DNA of 64,000 nt, from the NCBI RefSeq assembly GCF_004342485.1, contig NZ_SMBU01000001.1, positions 62,001 to 126,000 of the forward strand. Direction: 5' to 3'. The DNA is from Roseateles saccharophilus (GTDB lineage Bacteria > Pseudomonadota > Gammaproteobacteria > Burkholderiales > Burkholderiaceae_C). Shown piece after piece: positions 50,791 through 58,633 of this stretch. Every line of letters begins with the position of its first letter. The stretch's first letter is position 1. The notes under the pieces are model-generated. The model was not told where the DNA came from, searched no databases, and was given only the letters and a program-made list of their open reading frames with translations. Made by a program: the position numbers and the translations under genes.

Positions 50791-51442
50791 CGCGCAGCAC
50801 CGCCTGCGTGCGGTCGCGCACGCCCATCTTGGAGAAGATGGCCGAGCAGTGGTTCTTGATGACGCCCTCGCTGTTGCCCAGCAGGCTGGCGATCTCGGTG
50901 TTGCTGCGTCCGCTGGCCACCAGGCGCAGCACCTGCAGCTCCTTGGGCGACAGGGGATCGGGATGGTCGGCGGCCGTGAAGGCGCGCTCGCCGCCCTTGG
51001 CCTCCATGCGGGTGGTCAGAGACGGCCGCAGCGCGGTGCCACCGCCGTGCACGTCGCGCAACGCCTGGGCGAGCGTCTCGGGGCTGATGGCCTTCAGCAG
51101 GAAGCCCTTGGCGCCGGCGCGGACGGCCTCGTCGAAGGCGGCCGTGTCGTCGAAGGTGGTCAGCAGGATGACCGGCAGGCGCAGCGCGCGCGCGGCCAGC
51201 GCGCGGATCAGGCCGATGCCGTCCAGGCGCGGCATGCGCATGTCGGAGAGGATGACGTCGGGCATCGAGCTGGCCACGTCGTCGGCCGGGATGGCCGACA
51301 GCCACTCCAGCGCCTCGGCGCCATCGCTGGCCTCGCCAACGACCTTGAGCTCGTCGTGCAGCGCCAGCAGGCCCTTCAGGCCCTCGCGCACCAGTTGCTG
51401 GTCCTCCACCAGCAGGATTTTGATCACAGCCATCGCGGACAT
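50768..51442 (-). CDS. NarL/FixJ-family response regulator
   Basis: 224-residue two-component regulator. The receiver domain (8-125) has acidic Glu13/Asp14, phospho-acceptor Asp67 (VILSDMRMPRLDG), the Thr of LLTTFDD and Lys in GFLLKAIS. The LuxR-type HTH (about 160-222) reads LSPKELQVLRLVASGRSNTEIASLLGNSEGVIKNHCSAIFSKMGVRDRTQAVL. Two starts are possible (51442 or 51433); both overlap the 3' end of the sensor-kinase gene, so the pair is translationally coupled. Target genes are unknown. Confidence 0.93.
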   Translation of the reverse strand: MSAMAVIKILLVEDQQLVREGLKGLLALHDELKVVGEASDGAEALEWLSAIPADDVASSMPDVILSDMRMPRLDGIGLIRALAARALRLPVILLTTFDDTAAFDEAVRAGAKGFLLKAISPETLAQALRDVHGGGTALRPSLTTRMEAKGGERAFTAADHPDPLSPKELQVLRLVASGRSNTEIASLLGNSEGVIKNHCSAIFSKMGVRDRTQAVLRAIDLGWI

Positions 51443-52653
51443 CTCAATTCGATTCGGAACCCCGGGCTCGTGCGCGTCACGCGCATCTGACCGCCCAGCT
51501 CTGTCATGCGCTCGGCCATGCCCGAGAGGCCATTGCCAAAGCCCTCGGCACGGCCCTCGCGCCAGCCCGGCGCGCCCCGCCCATCATCGTCGATGCTGAC
51601 GCTCACCTCATCCCCGCCTTCCCCCAGCCCGCGCAGCTCCACCTGCACGCGTCGCGCGCCGGCATGGCGCACGCTGTTGGTCACGCCCTCCTGCACGCAG
51701 CGCAGCAGCGCGTGGGCGGTGCGGGGGCCGAGGTCGCGCGCCGCCTCGTCCAGCGCCAGCTCGATGCGGGTGCTGGCGATGCCCTCGGCGAGGGCCTGCA
51801 GCGCGGCGGACAGGTCGATGCGCTGCGAGCGCCGCTGCTGCGAGACCGACTCGCGCACGTCGGCCAGCAGCTGGGCCGCAACGCCCTGGGCGCGGCCCAG
51901 GGCCTGGCCGGCGCCGGGCTTGTCCTCGCGGGCGAGCAGCGCGCCGCCGAGCTGCAGCTGCAGGTTCAGCGCGGTCAGGTGGTGGCCCATCAGGTCGTGC
52001 AGCTCGCGGGCGATCTGCATGCGCTCGCTGTAGCGCATCTGCTCGGCCAGCAGCTGCTCGCCCGACAGCCGCTCGGCCAGCACGGCCTGCAGCCAGCGGC
52101 GCTTCTCGGCCTCGGCGGCGGCCATGCGCCCGAGGCCGAAGGCCAGGCCGTGCAGCGCCAGCATGGACGACAGCAGGCCGAACTGGTCCAGCCAGGCGGT
52201 GTCCGACGGTGCGGCGTAGATGCCGGTGTTCAGCAGCACCTGGGCGAAGCCGAAGCCCAGGGCCATGCGGGCCGGCAGCAGCACGGCGGCCAGGGCCGTG
52301 ACGAGGAAGGGCAGGCCCGGCGTCACGCCGAAGGCCAGCAGGTCGACGAGCAGCAGCCAGGCCAGGCGCCGGTCCACGGCGACGACGCGTGCGCCCTGGC
52401 TGGCCAGGCGCCACATCAGCGCGACGAAGACCAGCAGCAGGGCCACGCAGATCAGCAGCAGCGCGCGGTCGTCGGCCCGGCCGCCGAGCTCGCGCCAGAG
52501 CTTGGCCACGAGGCCGTCATAGGGCTCGGTGCGCGCGCCCAGCAGCGCCGCGCCGGCGCTGACCAGCTCCATCGCGCAGACCACCAGGGCCGCCAGGCGC
52601 AGCACGACGCCGGGCTCGGCGAGCCGCGCCAGGAGTCGATCGAACTTGGTCAT
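51424..52653 (-). CDS. Sensor histidine kinase of the HPK7 (NarX/DesK-like) type
   Basis: 409-residue membrane kinase. Four to six hydrophobic segments cover about 15-180 with no large periplasmic domain, so it may sense a membrane or intramembrane signal. The HisKA_3 phospho-acceptor is His219 in ARELHDLMGHHLTALNLQL. The ATPase domain contains CVQEGVTNSVRHAGA (N box), DDDGRGA and GNGLSGMAERMTELGG (G boxes). Its ATG at 52653 is 1 bp from the mnmA stop (52655) upstream, so mnmA, kinase and regulator lie in one minus-strand run. Confidence 0.94.
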   Translation of the reverse strand: MTKFDRLLARLAEPGVVLRLAALVVCAMELVSAGAALLGARTEPYDGLVAKLWRELGGRADDRALLLICVALLLVFVALMWRLASQGARVVAVDRRLAWLLLVDLLAFGVTPGLPFLVTALAAVLLPARMALGFGFAQVLLNTGIYAAPSDTAWLDQFGLLSSMLALHGLAFGLGRMAAAEAEKRRWLQAVLAERLSGEQLLAEQMRYSERMQIARELHDLMGHHLTALNLQLQLGGALLAREDKPGAGQALGRAQGVAAQLLADVRESVSQQRRSQRIDLSAALQALAEGIASTRIELALDEAARDLGPRTAHALLRCVQEGVTNSVRHAGARRVQVELRGLGEGGDEVSVSIDDDGRGAPGWREGRAEGFGNGLSGMAERMTELGGQMRVTRTSPGFRIELRCPRWL

Positions 52654-52654
52654 G

Positions 52655-53854
52655 TCAACGCTGCGCGGCCGCCGCGATGACGCCGCCGCCCAGGCAGACC
52701 TCGCCGTCGTAGACCACGGCGCTCTGGCCCGGCGTGACGGCCCACTGCGGGTCGGGGAAGCGCAGCGTCAGATGGCCGGCCGCGTCGAAGCCGACGCTGC
52801 AGCGCGCGTCGGCCTGGCGGTAGCGCGTCTTGGCCGCGGCCGGGCCGGCGGCGGGCGCACGGCCGGCGACCCAGCTCAGGTCGTCGGCCACCAGCGCAGG
52901 GCTGAGCAGCAGCGGGTGGTCGTGGCCCTGCACGGCGATCAGCGTGTTGTTCGGGATGTCCTTGGCCGCGACGAACCAGGGCTCGTGCTCGCCACCGCCG
53001 CGTGGTGCGCCCTTTTCCTTCACGCCGCCTATGCCCAGGCCCTGGCGCTGGCCCAGCGTGTAGAAGGAGAGGCCGACATGCTCGCCGAGCTTGCGGCCGC
53101 GCTCGTCCTTGATGGGGCCGGGCTGGTGGGACAGGTATTTGTTCAGGAACTCGCGGAAGGGCCGTTCGCCGATGAAGCAGATGCCGGTGGAGTCCTTCTT
53201 CTTCGCGTTCGGCAGGCCGATCTCGGCCGCGATACGCCGCACCTCGGTCTTGGGCAGGTGGCCGACCGGGAACATGGCCTTGCTCATCTGCGCCTGGCTC
53301 AGGCGGTGCAGGAAGTAGCTCTGGTCCTTCAGCGGGTCCAGGCCTTTCAGCAGCTGGAACTCGCCGTCGACCTCGCGGACGTGCGCGCCATCGGGCGCAA
53401 CTGCGCCCGATTCGTCATGACGCCCAACGGGCATGCGCGAGTCCGATGGCACCCATCGGACGCGTGCGTAATGCCCTGTGGCGATCTTCTCGGCGCCCAG
53501 GCGCATCGCGTGGTCGAGGAAGGCCTTGAACTTGATCTCGGCGTTGCACAGCACGTCGGGGTTGGGCGTTCGGCCGGCCTGGTATTCGCGCAGAAAGCTC
53601 TCGAAGACGCGGTCCTTGTACTCGGCGGCGAAGTTGACGTGCTCGATCTCGATGCCGAGCACGTCGGCCACCGAGGCGGCATCCAGGAAGTCCTGGCGCG
53701 AGGAGCAGTACTCGTCGTCGTCATCGTCTTCCCAGTTCTTCATGAAGATGGCGATGACCTCGTGGCCCTGTTCCTTCAGCAGATGGGCGGTCACGGCCGA
53801 GTCCACGCCGCCGGACAGGCCGACGACGACACGGTGTTTCTTGGTGGAACACAT
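52655..53854 (-). CDS. mnmA: tRNA 2-thiouridylase MnmA with an in-frame insertion
   Basis: 399-residue enzyme that puts sulfur at C2 of wobble U34 in tRNA-Lys, -Glu and -Gln. The PP-loop SGGVDS is at 14-19. The catalytic cysteines are Cys103 (NPDVLCN) and Cys226 ([10 protein letters not shown]). C-terminal motifs [11 protein letters not shown] and [20 protein letters not shown] are complete. Against the usual sequence [12 protein letters not shown], this protein has 27 additional residues (134-160, [20 protein letters not shown] and following) exactly after GHYARVR. Their DNA is a set of perfect hairpins, described separately. The insert lies on a surface loop by comparison with E. coli MnmA, so activity may be kept. 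A response kinase gene follows on the same strand. Confidence 0.95.
   Translation of the reverse strand: MCSTKKHRVVVGLSGGVDSAVTAHLLKEQGHEVIAIFMKNWEDDDDDEYCSSRQDFLDAASVADVLGIEIEHVNFAAEYKDRVFESFLREYQAGRTPNPDVLCNAEIKFKAFLDHAMRLGAEKIATGHYARVRWVPSDSRMPVGRHDESGAVAPDGAHVREVDGEFQLLKGLDPLKDQSYFLHRLSQAQMSKAMFPVGHLPKTEVRRIAAEIGLPNAKKKDSTGICFIGERPFREFLNKYLSHQPGPIKDERGRKLGEHVGLSFYTLGQRQGLGIGGVKEKGAPRGGGEHEPWFVAAKDIPNNTLIAVQGHDHPLLLSPALVADDLSWVAGRAPAAGPAAAKTRYRQADARCSVGFDAAGHLTLRFPDPQWAVTPGQSAVVYDGEVCLGGGVIAAAAQR
53375..53461. repeat. Hairpin-rich element inserted in frame in mnmA
   Basis: Three hairpins stand side by side: TCGGGCGCA with TGCGCCCGA around 2 nt (53391-53410); GCCC-AAC-GGGC (53422-53432); GTCCGATGG with CCATCGGAC around 3 nt (53441-53461). 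The unit is about 81 bp, a multiple of three. Near-identical short sequences flank it (GCACGCGTCCG and GCGCACGTCCG on the coding strand). It resembles in behaviour the palindromic elements that sit inside Rickettsia genes. Confidence 0.75.
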
Positions 53855-53879
53855 GGGCCCGATTGTCCCAAAGGCCCCA

Positions 53880-54223
53880 TCAGCCCGGCTTGAACAGGCT
53901 TTCGGCGCGCTGGTACAGCACCCAGCTGGCGCGCGGCGCGATGCCGCGGCCCTGGTAGAGGAATTCGGTCTCGCCGGCGGCGAAGCCGCCGTTCGGGTAG
54001 ATCGTCCACAGCAGTGCGCGGTGCAGGGCGTCGCCCTGGCCAGCCGAGGTTACGGCTCACAGGCATCGGCCCATTCGGGATGGCGGCTGATGCAGATGCC
54101 CCAGCTGTCCTTCATCGCCAGGTCCGCGCCGCTGCCGGTCTCGCCGCGCTGCACGCGCGGGCTGGCCTGGAAGCGCTCGACCAGCGCGCGGCAGACCTCG
54201 ATGAAGTCGGGCGGCGTCGTCAT
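53880..54223 (-). pseudogene. Small gene split by a probable frameshift
   Basis: The 5' part (54223-54050) encodes 57 residues from MTTPPDFIEVCRALVERF to WADACEP and begins in an ATGA overlap with the upstream SBP stop. The 3' part, in another frame (about 54054-53880), has strongly codon-biased coding without a start: [19 protein letters not shown], then [20 protein letters not shown], ending LFKPG. Restoring one base near 54053 would join them into one protein of about 114 residues. I do not recognise the family. It may be a true mutation, a sequencing error, or two overlapping reading frames. Confidence 0.55.
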
Positions 54224-55017
54224 GGCCGCGGATTGTCGGCGCCGCCCTGGCGCTTCAGCAGCGCCTGCAGCGTCGACTCGCGCAGCGTGTCCAGCTCCCC
54301 GCTGGCCTGTAGGCGCAGCAGGGCGGCATTGAGCTTCTGGGCCAGGGCGGCGTGGCGGCCGGCCAGCACATGGTGGACGCTGTGCTCGTCCAGCACGGTC
54401 TCCAGCCGCCGCAGGCCGGGCACGCCGGCCGGCTTCTGCGTCGGGCTGCCGGCCGGCTCGCTGAGGATGGCGACATCGGCCGCCTCGGTGGCCAGCAGCC
54501 GCCACAGCTCCTTCAGGCTGCCGGCCTCGACGCGGTGCACGCCCGCCGGCATCAGCTGCTCCACGCGCACGACGCCGCGCAGATGGGCGACGCGCCAGCG
54601 CGTCAGCTCGGCCCAGCCGGCGAGGGCCAGGGCCGGGTCGCGCGCGTAGGCGCGCAACTGGACATGGTTCAGCGGCGTGGCCACGGCGACGACGCCGGGG
54701 TTGGCTTCGATGAAGTCGTGCGCGCGGTGGGTGTTGGCGTCCACCTCGCCGCTGCGCAGCAGCAGGCCGGCGCGGCGGGCGGGCAGATCGACGAAGCGCA
54801 TCGGCTGGCCGACCTCGGCATAGAGGCGCGCCAGCAGCGCCTCGCTGACGCCGATCAGCGGGTTGGTGCTGCGGTCCCAGCTCGCGATCTGCACGGGCTC
54901 GGGCTGGCCGACGGCGCATGGCGCCAGGCCCAGCGGCAGCACGGGCAGGGCCAGCCAGGCGGCGAGGCGCCGGCGTCTGATGTGCAGGGGAGGGTGGGGC
55001 ATGGGTTGGCGCGGCAT
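54220..55017 (-). CDS. Periplasmic solute-binding-like protein (SBP family 3-type)
   Basis: 265 residues with a twin-Arg-rich signal region (IRRRRLAAWLALPVLPLGLAPCAVG), then a binding-protein fold: PVQIASWDRSTNPLIGVSEALLARLYAEVGQPMRFVDLPARRAGLLLRSGEVDANTHRAHDFIEANPG. The pattern of short orphan SBP with YAEV...RRAGLLLRSGEVDA is common in Burkholderiales proteins beside signalling genes. No transporter genes are close. It may start at 55017 or at ATG 55002. Its TGA overlaps the start of the next small gene (ATGA). Confidence 0.75.
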   Translation of the reverse strand: MPRQPMPHPPLHIRRRRLAAWLALPVLPLGLAPCAVGQPEPVQIASWDRSTNPLIGVSEALLARLYAEVGQPMRFVDLPARRAGLLLRSGEVDANTHRAHDFIEANPGVVAVATPLNHVQLRAYARDPALALAGWAELTRWRVAHLRGVVRVEQLMPAGVHRVEAGSLKELWRLLATEAADVAILSEPAGSPTQKPAGVPGLRRLETVLDEHSVHHVLAGRHAALAQKLNAALLRLQASGELDTLRESTLQALLKRQGGADNPRP

Positions 55018-55044
55018 TGTGCAGCGCCGCGGCGCCCGGCCCGC

Positions 55045-55542
55045 TCAGCCCGGTTGCAGCGGCGCGGCCAGCGAAGCGTCGGCGCTCACGCTGTCCAGCG
55101 GCAGCCTGCGGCCGGCCGCGTGGTCCTCGATGCAGCGCAGCACCAGCGGGCTGCGATGGCGGGCCTGGCTGGCGCGCAGCTCGTCCAGGCTCAGCCACAG
55201 CGTGCGGTGGATACCCTCGTCCAGCGCGCGGCCGGCGATGGTCTCCCCGACCGTACCGCTGAAGGCCAGGCGCACGTAGGTGACATCCTCCAATGGCTGC
55301 GGGCGCACGAAGCGGGCCAGGTAGACGCCCAGGAAGGCCTCGGGCACGAAGGCCCGCGCGGTCTCCTCCAGCGCCTCGCGCACGACGGCCTCGATGGGGT
55401 TTTCTCCCTGCTCCAGATGGCCCGCCGGGTTGTTCAGGCGCAGGCCCTCGGGGGTGTCTTCCTCGACAAGGAGATAGCGTCCGTCGCGCGCTATCACCGC
55501 CGCGACAGTGACGCTGGGACGAAACCTGTGTGTACCAGCCAT
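55045..55542 (-). CDS. Nudix hydrolase (NudJ-like)
   Basis: 165-residue pyrophosphatase. The Nudix box reads GHLEQGENPIEAVVREALEETA, with all catalytic Glu residues; the last Gly of the consensus is Ala. AGAGGAAG precedes the ATG at 55542. Close relatives (NudJ) hydrolyse thiamine pyrophosphate precursors or nucleoside diphosphates, and the gene often precedes mnmA in beta- and gammaproteobacteria; here two small genes lie between. It is divergent from the pnt operon. Confidence 0.9.
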   Translation of the reverse strand: MAGTHRFRPSVTVAAVIARDGRYLLVEEDTPEGLRLNNPAGHLEQGENPIEAVVREALEETARAFVPEAFLGVYLARFVRPQPLEDVTYVRLAFSGTVGETIAGRALDEGIHRTLWLSLDELRASQARHRSPLVLRCIEDHAAGRRLPLDSVSADASLAAPLQPG

Positions 55543-55626
55543 GAAACTTCCTCTCGAATTCCCGCACCGGAATGACGCAGGCATTGTGTAAGCTGCCGCG
55601 CACCCCCTGCCCCGCAAGGAGATTCC

Positions 55627-56742
55627 ATGCAGATCGGCGTCCCGCGCGAACGTGCGGCTGGAGAAACACGCGTGGCCGTCACGCCCGAGACGGCCAAGAA
55701 ACTGAAGGCCCAAGGCCATGTGCTGCGCATCGAGAGCGGCGCCGGCGTCGCGGCCAGCGTCACCGATGCCGCCTACGAAGCCGTAGGCTGCGAGATCGTC
55801 GACCAGGCCGCGGCCCTCGGCGCCGAGCTGGTGCTGAAGGTGCGCGCCCCCGGCGCCGACGAGCTGGCGCTGATGAAGCCCGGCACGGCCCTGGTCGGCA
55901 TGCTCAACCCCTTCGACCTCGAAGGTCTGCTGGCGCTTGCCGGCGCCGGCCTGACCAGCTTCGCGCTGGAGGCCGCGCCGCGCACGACGCGGGCCCAGAG
56001 CATGGACGTGCTGAGCAGCCAGGCCAATATCGCCGGCTACAAGGCCGTGATGATCGCGGCCGACCGCTACCAGCGCTTCTTCCCGATGCTGATGACGGCG
56101 GCCGGCACCGTGAAGGCGGCGCGCGTCGTCATCCTCGGTGTCGGCGTGGCGGGCCTGCAGGCCATCGCGACGGCCAAGCGCCTGGGCGCCGTCATCGAGG
56201 CCAGCGACGTGCGGCCCTCGGTGAAGGAGCAGGTCGAGTCCCTCGGCGCCAAGTTCATCGACGTGCCCTACGAGACGGCCGAGGAGAAGGAAGCGGCCGA
56301 AGGCGTCGGCGGCTATGCCCGACCGATGCCCCAGAGCTGGCTGGACCGCCAGAAGGCCGAGGTCGCCAAGCGTGTCGCGGCGGCCGATATCGTCGTCACG
56401 ACGGCGCTGATCCCGGGCCGCGCGGCGCCGGTGCTGGTCACGGAGGACATGGTCAAGGCGATGAAGCCCGGCTCGGTCATCGTCGACATCGCGGCCCCGG
56501 CCGGCGGCAACTGCCCGCTGACCGAGGCCGGCAGGACGGTCGTGAAGCACGGCGTCGTCATCGTCGGCGAGACCAATCTGCCGGCGCTGGTCGCGGCCGA
56601 TGCGTCGGCGCTGTACGCGCGCAATGTGCTGGACTTCCTGAAGCTCGTCATCACCAAGGAGGGCGGCTTCGCCGTGCCGCTGGATGACGACATCGTCGCG
56701 GCCTGCCGCGTCACGCAGGACGGCACCGTCACGAGGAAATGA
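55627..56742 (+). CDS. pntAA: NAD(P) transhydrogenase subunit alpha 1 (domain I)
   Basis: 371-residue NAD(H)-binding subunit of proton-translocating transhydrogenase, which exchanges hydride between NADH and NADP. The alanine-dehydrogenase-like fold shows MQIGVPRERAAGETRVAVTPE at the start, the mobile loop region SSQANIAGYKAV, and the Rossmann motif VVILGVGVAGLQAIATAKRLGAVIEASDVRP. A split alpha subunit (AA plus AB) is typical of Burkholderiales and alphaproteobacteria. AAGGAGATT lies 5 bp upstream of the ATG. It heads a three-gene operon with overlapping ends. Confidence 0.96.
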   Translation: MQIGVPRERAAGETRVAVTPETAKKLKAQGHVLRIESGAGVAASVTDAAYEAVGCEIVDQAAALGAELVLKVRAPGADELALMKPGTALVGMLNPFDLEGLLALAGAGLTSFALEAAPRTTRAQSMDVLSSQANIAGYKAVMIAADRYQRFFPMLMTAAGTVKAARVVILGVGVAGLQAIATAKRLGAVIEASDVRPSVKEQVESLGAKFIDVPYETAEEKEAAEGVGGYARPMPQSWLDRQKAEVAKRVAAADIVVTTALIPGRAAPVLVTEDMVKAMKPGSVIVDIAAPAGGNCPLTEAGRTVVKHGVVIVGETNLPALVAADASALYARNVLDFLKLVITKEGGFAVPLDDDIVAACRVTQDGTVTRK

Positions 56743-56744
56743 GC

Positions 56745-57065
56745 ATGGAAATCGTCGACCACACCATCATCAACCTGATCATCTTCGTGCTGGCCATCTA
56801 CGTCGGCTACCACGTCGTCTGGACCGTCACGCCGGCGCTGCACACGCCGCTGATGGCCGTGACCAACGCGATCTCGGCCATCGTCATCGTCGGGGCCATG
56901 CTGGCCGCGGCGCTGACCGAGACGCCCTTCGCCAAGGGCATGGGCGTGCTGGCCGTGGCGCTGGCCGCGGTCAATGTCTTCGGCGGCTTCCTCGTCACGC
57001 GGCGGATGCTGGAGATGTTCAAGAAGAAAGAGAAGAAGGTCGTGACGACGGAGAGCAAGCAATGA
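56745..57065 (+). CDS. pntAB: NAD(P) transhydrogenase subunit alpha 2 (membrane part)
   Basis: 106-residue membrane protein with three to four helices (TIINLIIFVLAIYVGYHVVW; AISAIVIVGAMLAAAL; GVLAVALAAVNVFGGFLVTRRML) and a Lys-rich cytoplasmic tail. It forms part of the proton channel with PntB. ATG 56745 is preferred, since GAGGAA is six bases upstream; ATG 56739 overlapping the pntAA stop has too short a spacing. Its stop overlaps the pntB start. Confidence 0.93.
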   Translation: MEIVDHTIINLIIFVLAIYVGYHVVWTVTPALHTPLMAVTNAISAIVIVGAMLAAALTETPFAKGMGVLAVALAAVNVFGGFLVTRRMLEMFKKKEKKVVTTESKQ

Positions 57066-58537
57066 GCCTCAATCTCGTCACGCTGCTCTACCTCGTCGCC
57101 AGCGTCTGCTTCATCCAGGCGCTCAAGGGCCTGTCGCATCCGACGACCTCCATCCGCGGCAATGTCTTCGGCATGGCCGGCATGACCATCGCCGCGTTCA
57201 CGACGGCGGCCCTCATCGTCAAGCTGGCCGGCTCGGCCACGGGCCTGGGCTGGGTGCTGCTGGGCCTGGTGGTCGGCGGCGGCTTCGGCGCCTGGAAGGC
57301 CAAGACGGTCGAGATGACCAAGATGCCCGAGCTGGTCGCCTTCTTCCACAGCATGATCGGCCTGGCGGCCGTGGCTATCGCCGTGGCGGCCGTCGCGGAG
57401 CCGGCGGCCTTCGGCATCACGCCGGCCATGGATGCGGCCCTGGCCGCCATCGCGCCGGAAGACGGCGTGGCCTCGCGCGCGCTGGCGCCCATCCCGCGCG
57501 GCAACCGGCTGGAACTGGCCCTGGGCGCCTTCATCGGCGCGGTCACCTTCACCGGCTCCGTCATCGCCTGGGGCAAGCTTTCGGGCGGCAGCAAGTTCCG
57601 CCTGTTCCAGGGTGCGCCGGTGCAGTTCGCCGGCCAGCATCTGCTGAACCTGCTGCTGGGCGCGGCGGCGCTGGCCTTCTGCGGCATGTTCTTCGCCGGC
57701 CAGTCGGCGCTGGCCTTCGGCCTTGTCGTGCTGTTGGGCCTGGTGCTGGGCGTGACGCTGATCATCCCCATCGGCGGCGCCGACATGCCGGTCGTCGTGT
57801 CCATGCTGAACAGCTATTCCGGCTGGGCGGCGGCGGGCATCGGCTTCTCGCTGAACAACCCCATGCTGATCATCTCCGGCTCGCTGGTGGGCAGCTCGGG
57901 TGCGATCCTGAGCTACATCATGTGCAAGGCGATGAACCGCTCGTTCTTCAACGTGATCCTGGGCGGCTTCGGCGGCGAGGCCGGCGGCCCTGCGGCCGGT
58001 GCGGCCCAGCAGCGCAATGTGAAGAGCGGCAGCGCCGACGACGCGGCCTTCGTGCTCGGCAACGCCGAGACGGTCATCATCGTGCCGGGCTATGGCCTGG
58101 CGGTCGCGCGCGCGCAGCATGCGGTGAAGGAGCTGGCCGCCAAGCTGACCGAGAAGGGCGTGACGGTGAAGTACGCCATCCACCCGGTCGCTGGCCGCAT
58201 GCCGGGCCACATGAACGTGCTGCTGGCCGAGGCCGAGGTGCCCTATGACCAGGTCTTCGAAATGGAGGACATCAACGCCGAGTTCGCGCAGGCCGACGTG
58301 GCCATCATCCTCGGCGCCAACGACGTCGTGAACCCGGCCGCGCATGTGAAGGGCAGCCCGATCTACGGCATGCCCATCCTCGAGGCCCACAAGGCCAAGA
58401 CCGTCATCGTCAACAAGCGCTCCATGGCCGCCGGCTATGCGGGCCTGGACAACGAGCTGTTCTACATGGACAAGACCATGATGGTCTTCGGCGACGCGAA
58501 GAAGGTCGTCGAGGAGATGCTGAAGGCCGTCGAATGA
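57062..58537 (+). CDS. pntB: NAD(P) transhydrogenase subunit beta
   Basis: 491-residue subunit. The N-terminal ~280 residues carry about nine membrane helices with the proton-channel His (VAFFHSMIGLAAV) and the GADMPVVVSMLNSYSGWAAAGIGF loop. The C-terminal ~170 residues form the NADP(H) domain (VIIVPGYGLAVARAQHAVKELA, AIHPVAGRMPGHMNVLLAEA, VAIILGANDVVNPAA and INKRSM-like VIVNKRSMAAGYAGLDN). It completes a functional pnt set that supplies NADPH. Confidence 0.96.
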   Translation: MSLNLVTLLYLVASVCFIQALKGLSHPTTSIRGNVFGMAGMTIAAFTTAALIVKLAGSATGLGWVLLGLVVGGGFGAWKAKTVEMTKMPELVAFFHSMIGLAAVAIAVAAVAEPAAFGITPAMDAALAAIAPEDGVASRALAPIPRGNRLELALGAFIGAVTFTGSVIAWGKLSGGSKFRLFQGAPVQFAGQHLLNLLLGAAALAFCGMFFAGQSALAFGLVVLLGLVLGVTLIIPIGGADMPVVVSMLNSYSGWAAAGIGFSLNNPMLIISGSLVGSSGAILSYIMCKAMNRSFFNVILGGFGGEAGGPAAGAAQQRNVKSGSADDAAFVLGNAETVIIVPGYGLAVARAQHAVKELAAKLTEKGVTVKYAIHPVAGRMPGHMNVLLAEAEVPYDQVFEMEDINAEFAQADVAIILGANDVVNPAAHVKGSPIYGMPILEAHKAKTVIVNKRSMAAGYAGLDNELFYMDKTMMVFGDAKKVVEEMLKAVE

Positions 58538-58547
58538 TCTAGACGCA

Positions 58548-58561
58548 CGGCCCTAGGGCCG
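58548..58561. terminator. Perfect palindrome CGGCCCTAGGGCCG after pntB
   Basis: A 14-bp perfect inverted repeat 11 bp after the pntB stop, with no T run. It may form a short terminator or mRNA end stem. Confidence 0.35.
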
Positions 58562-58633
58562 CTATCGAATCCCCTCAAGCGTCCGCTGTCAGCCATCGGT
58601 CAGAATCGGCGCCAGTAAAAAGGAGACAAGGCC

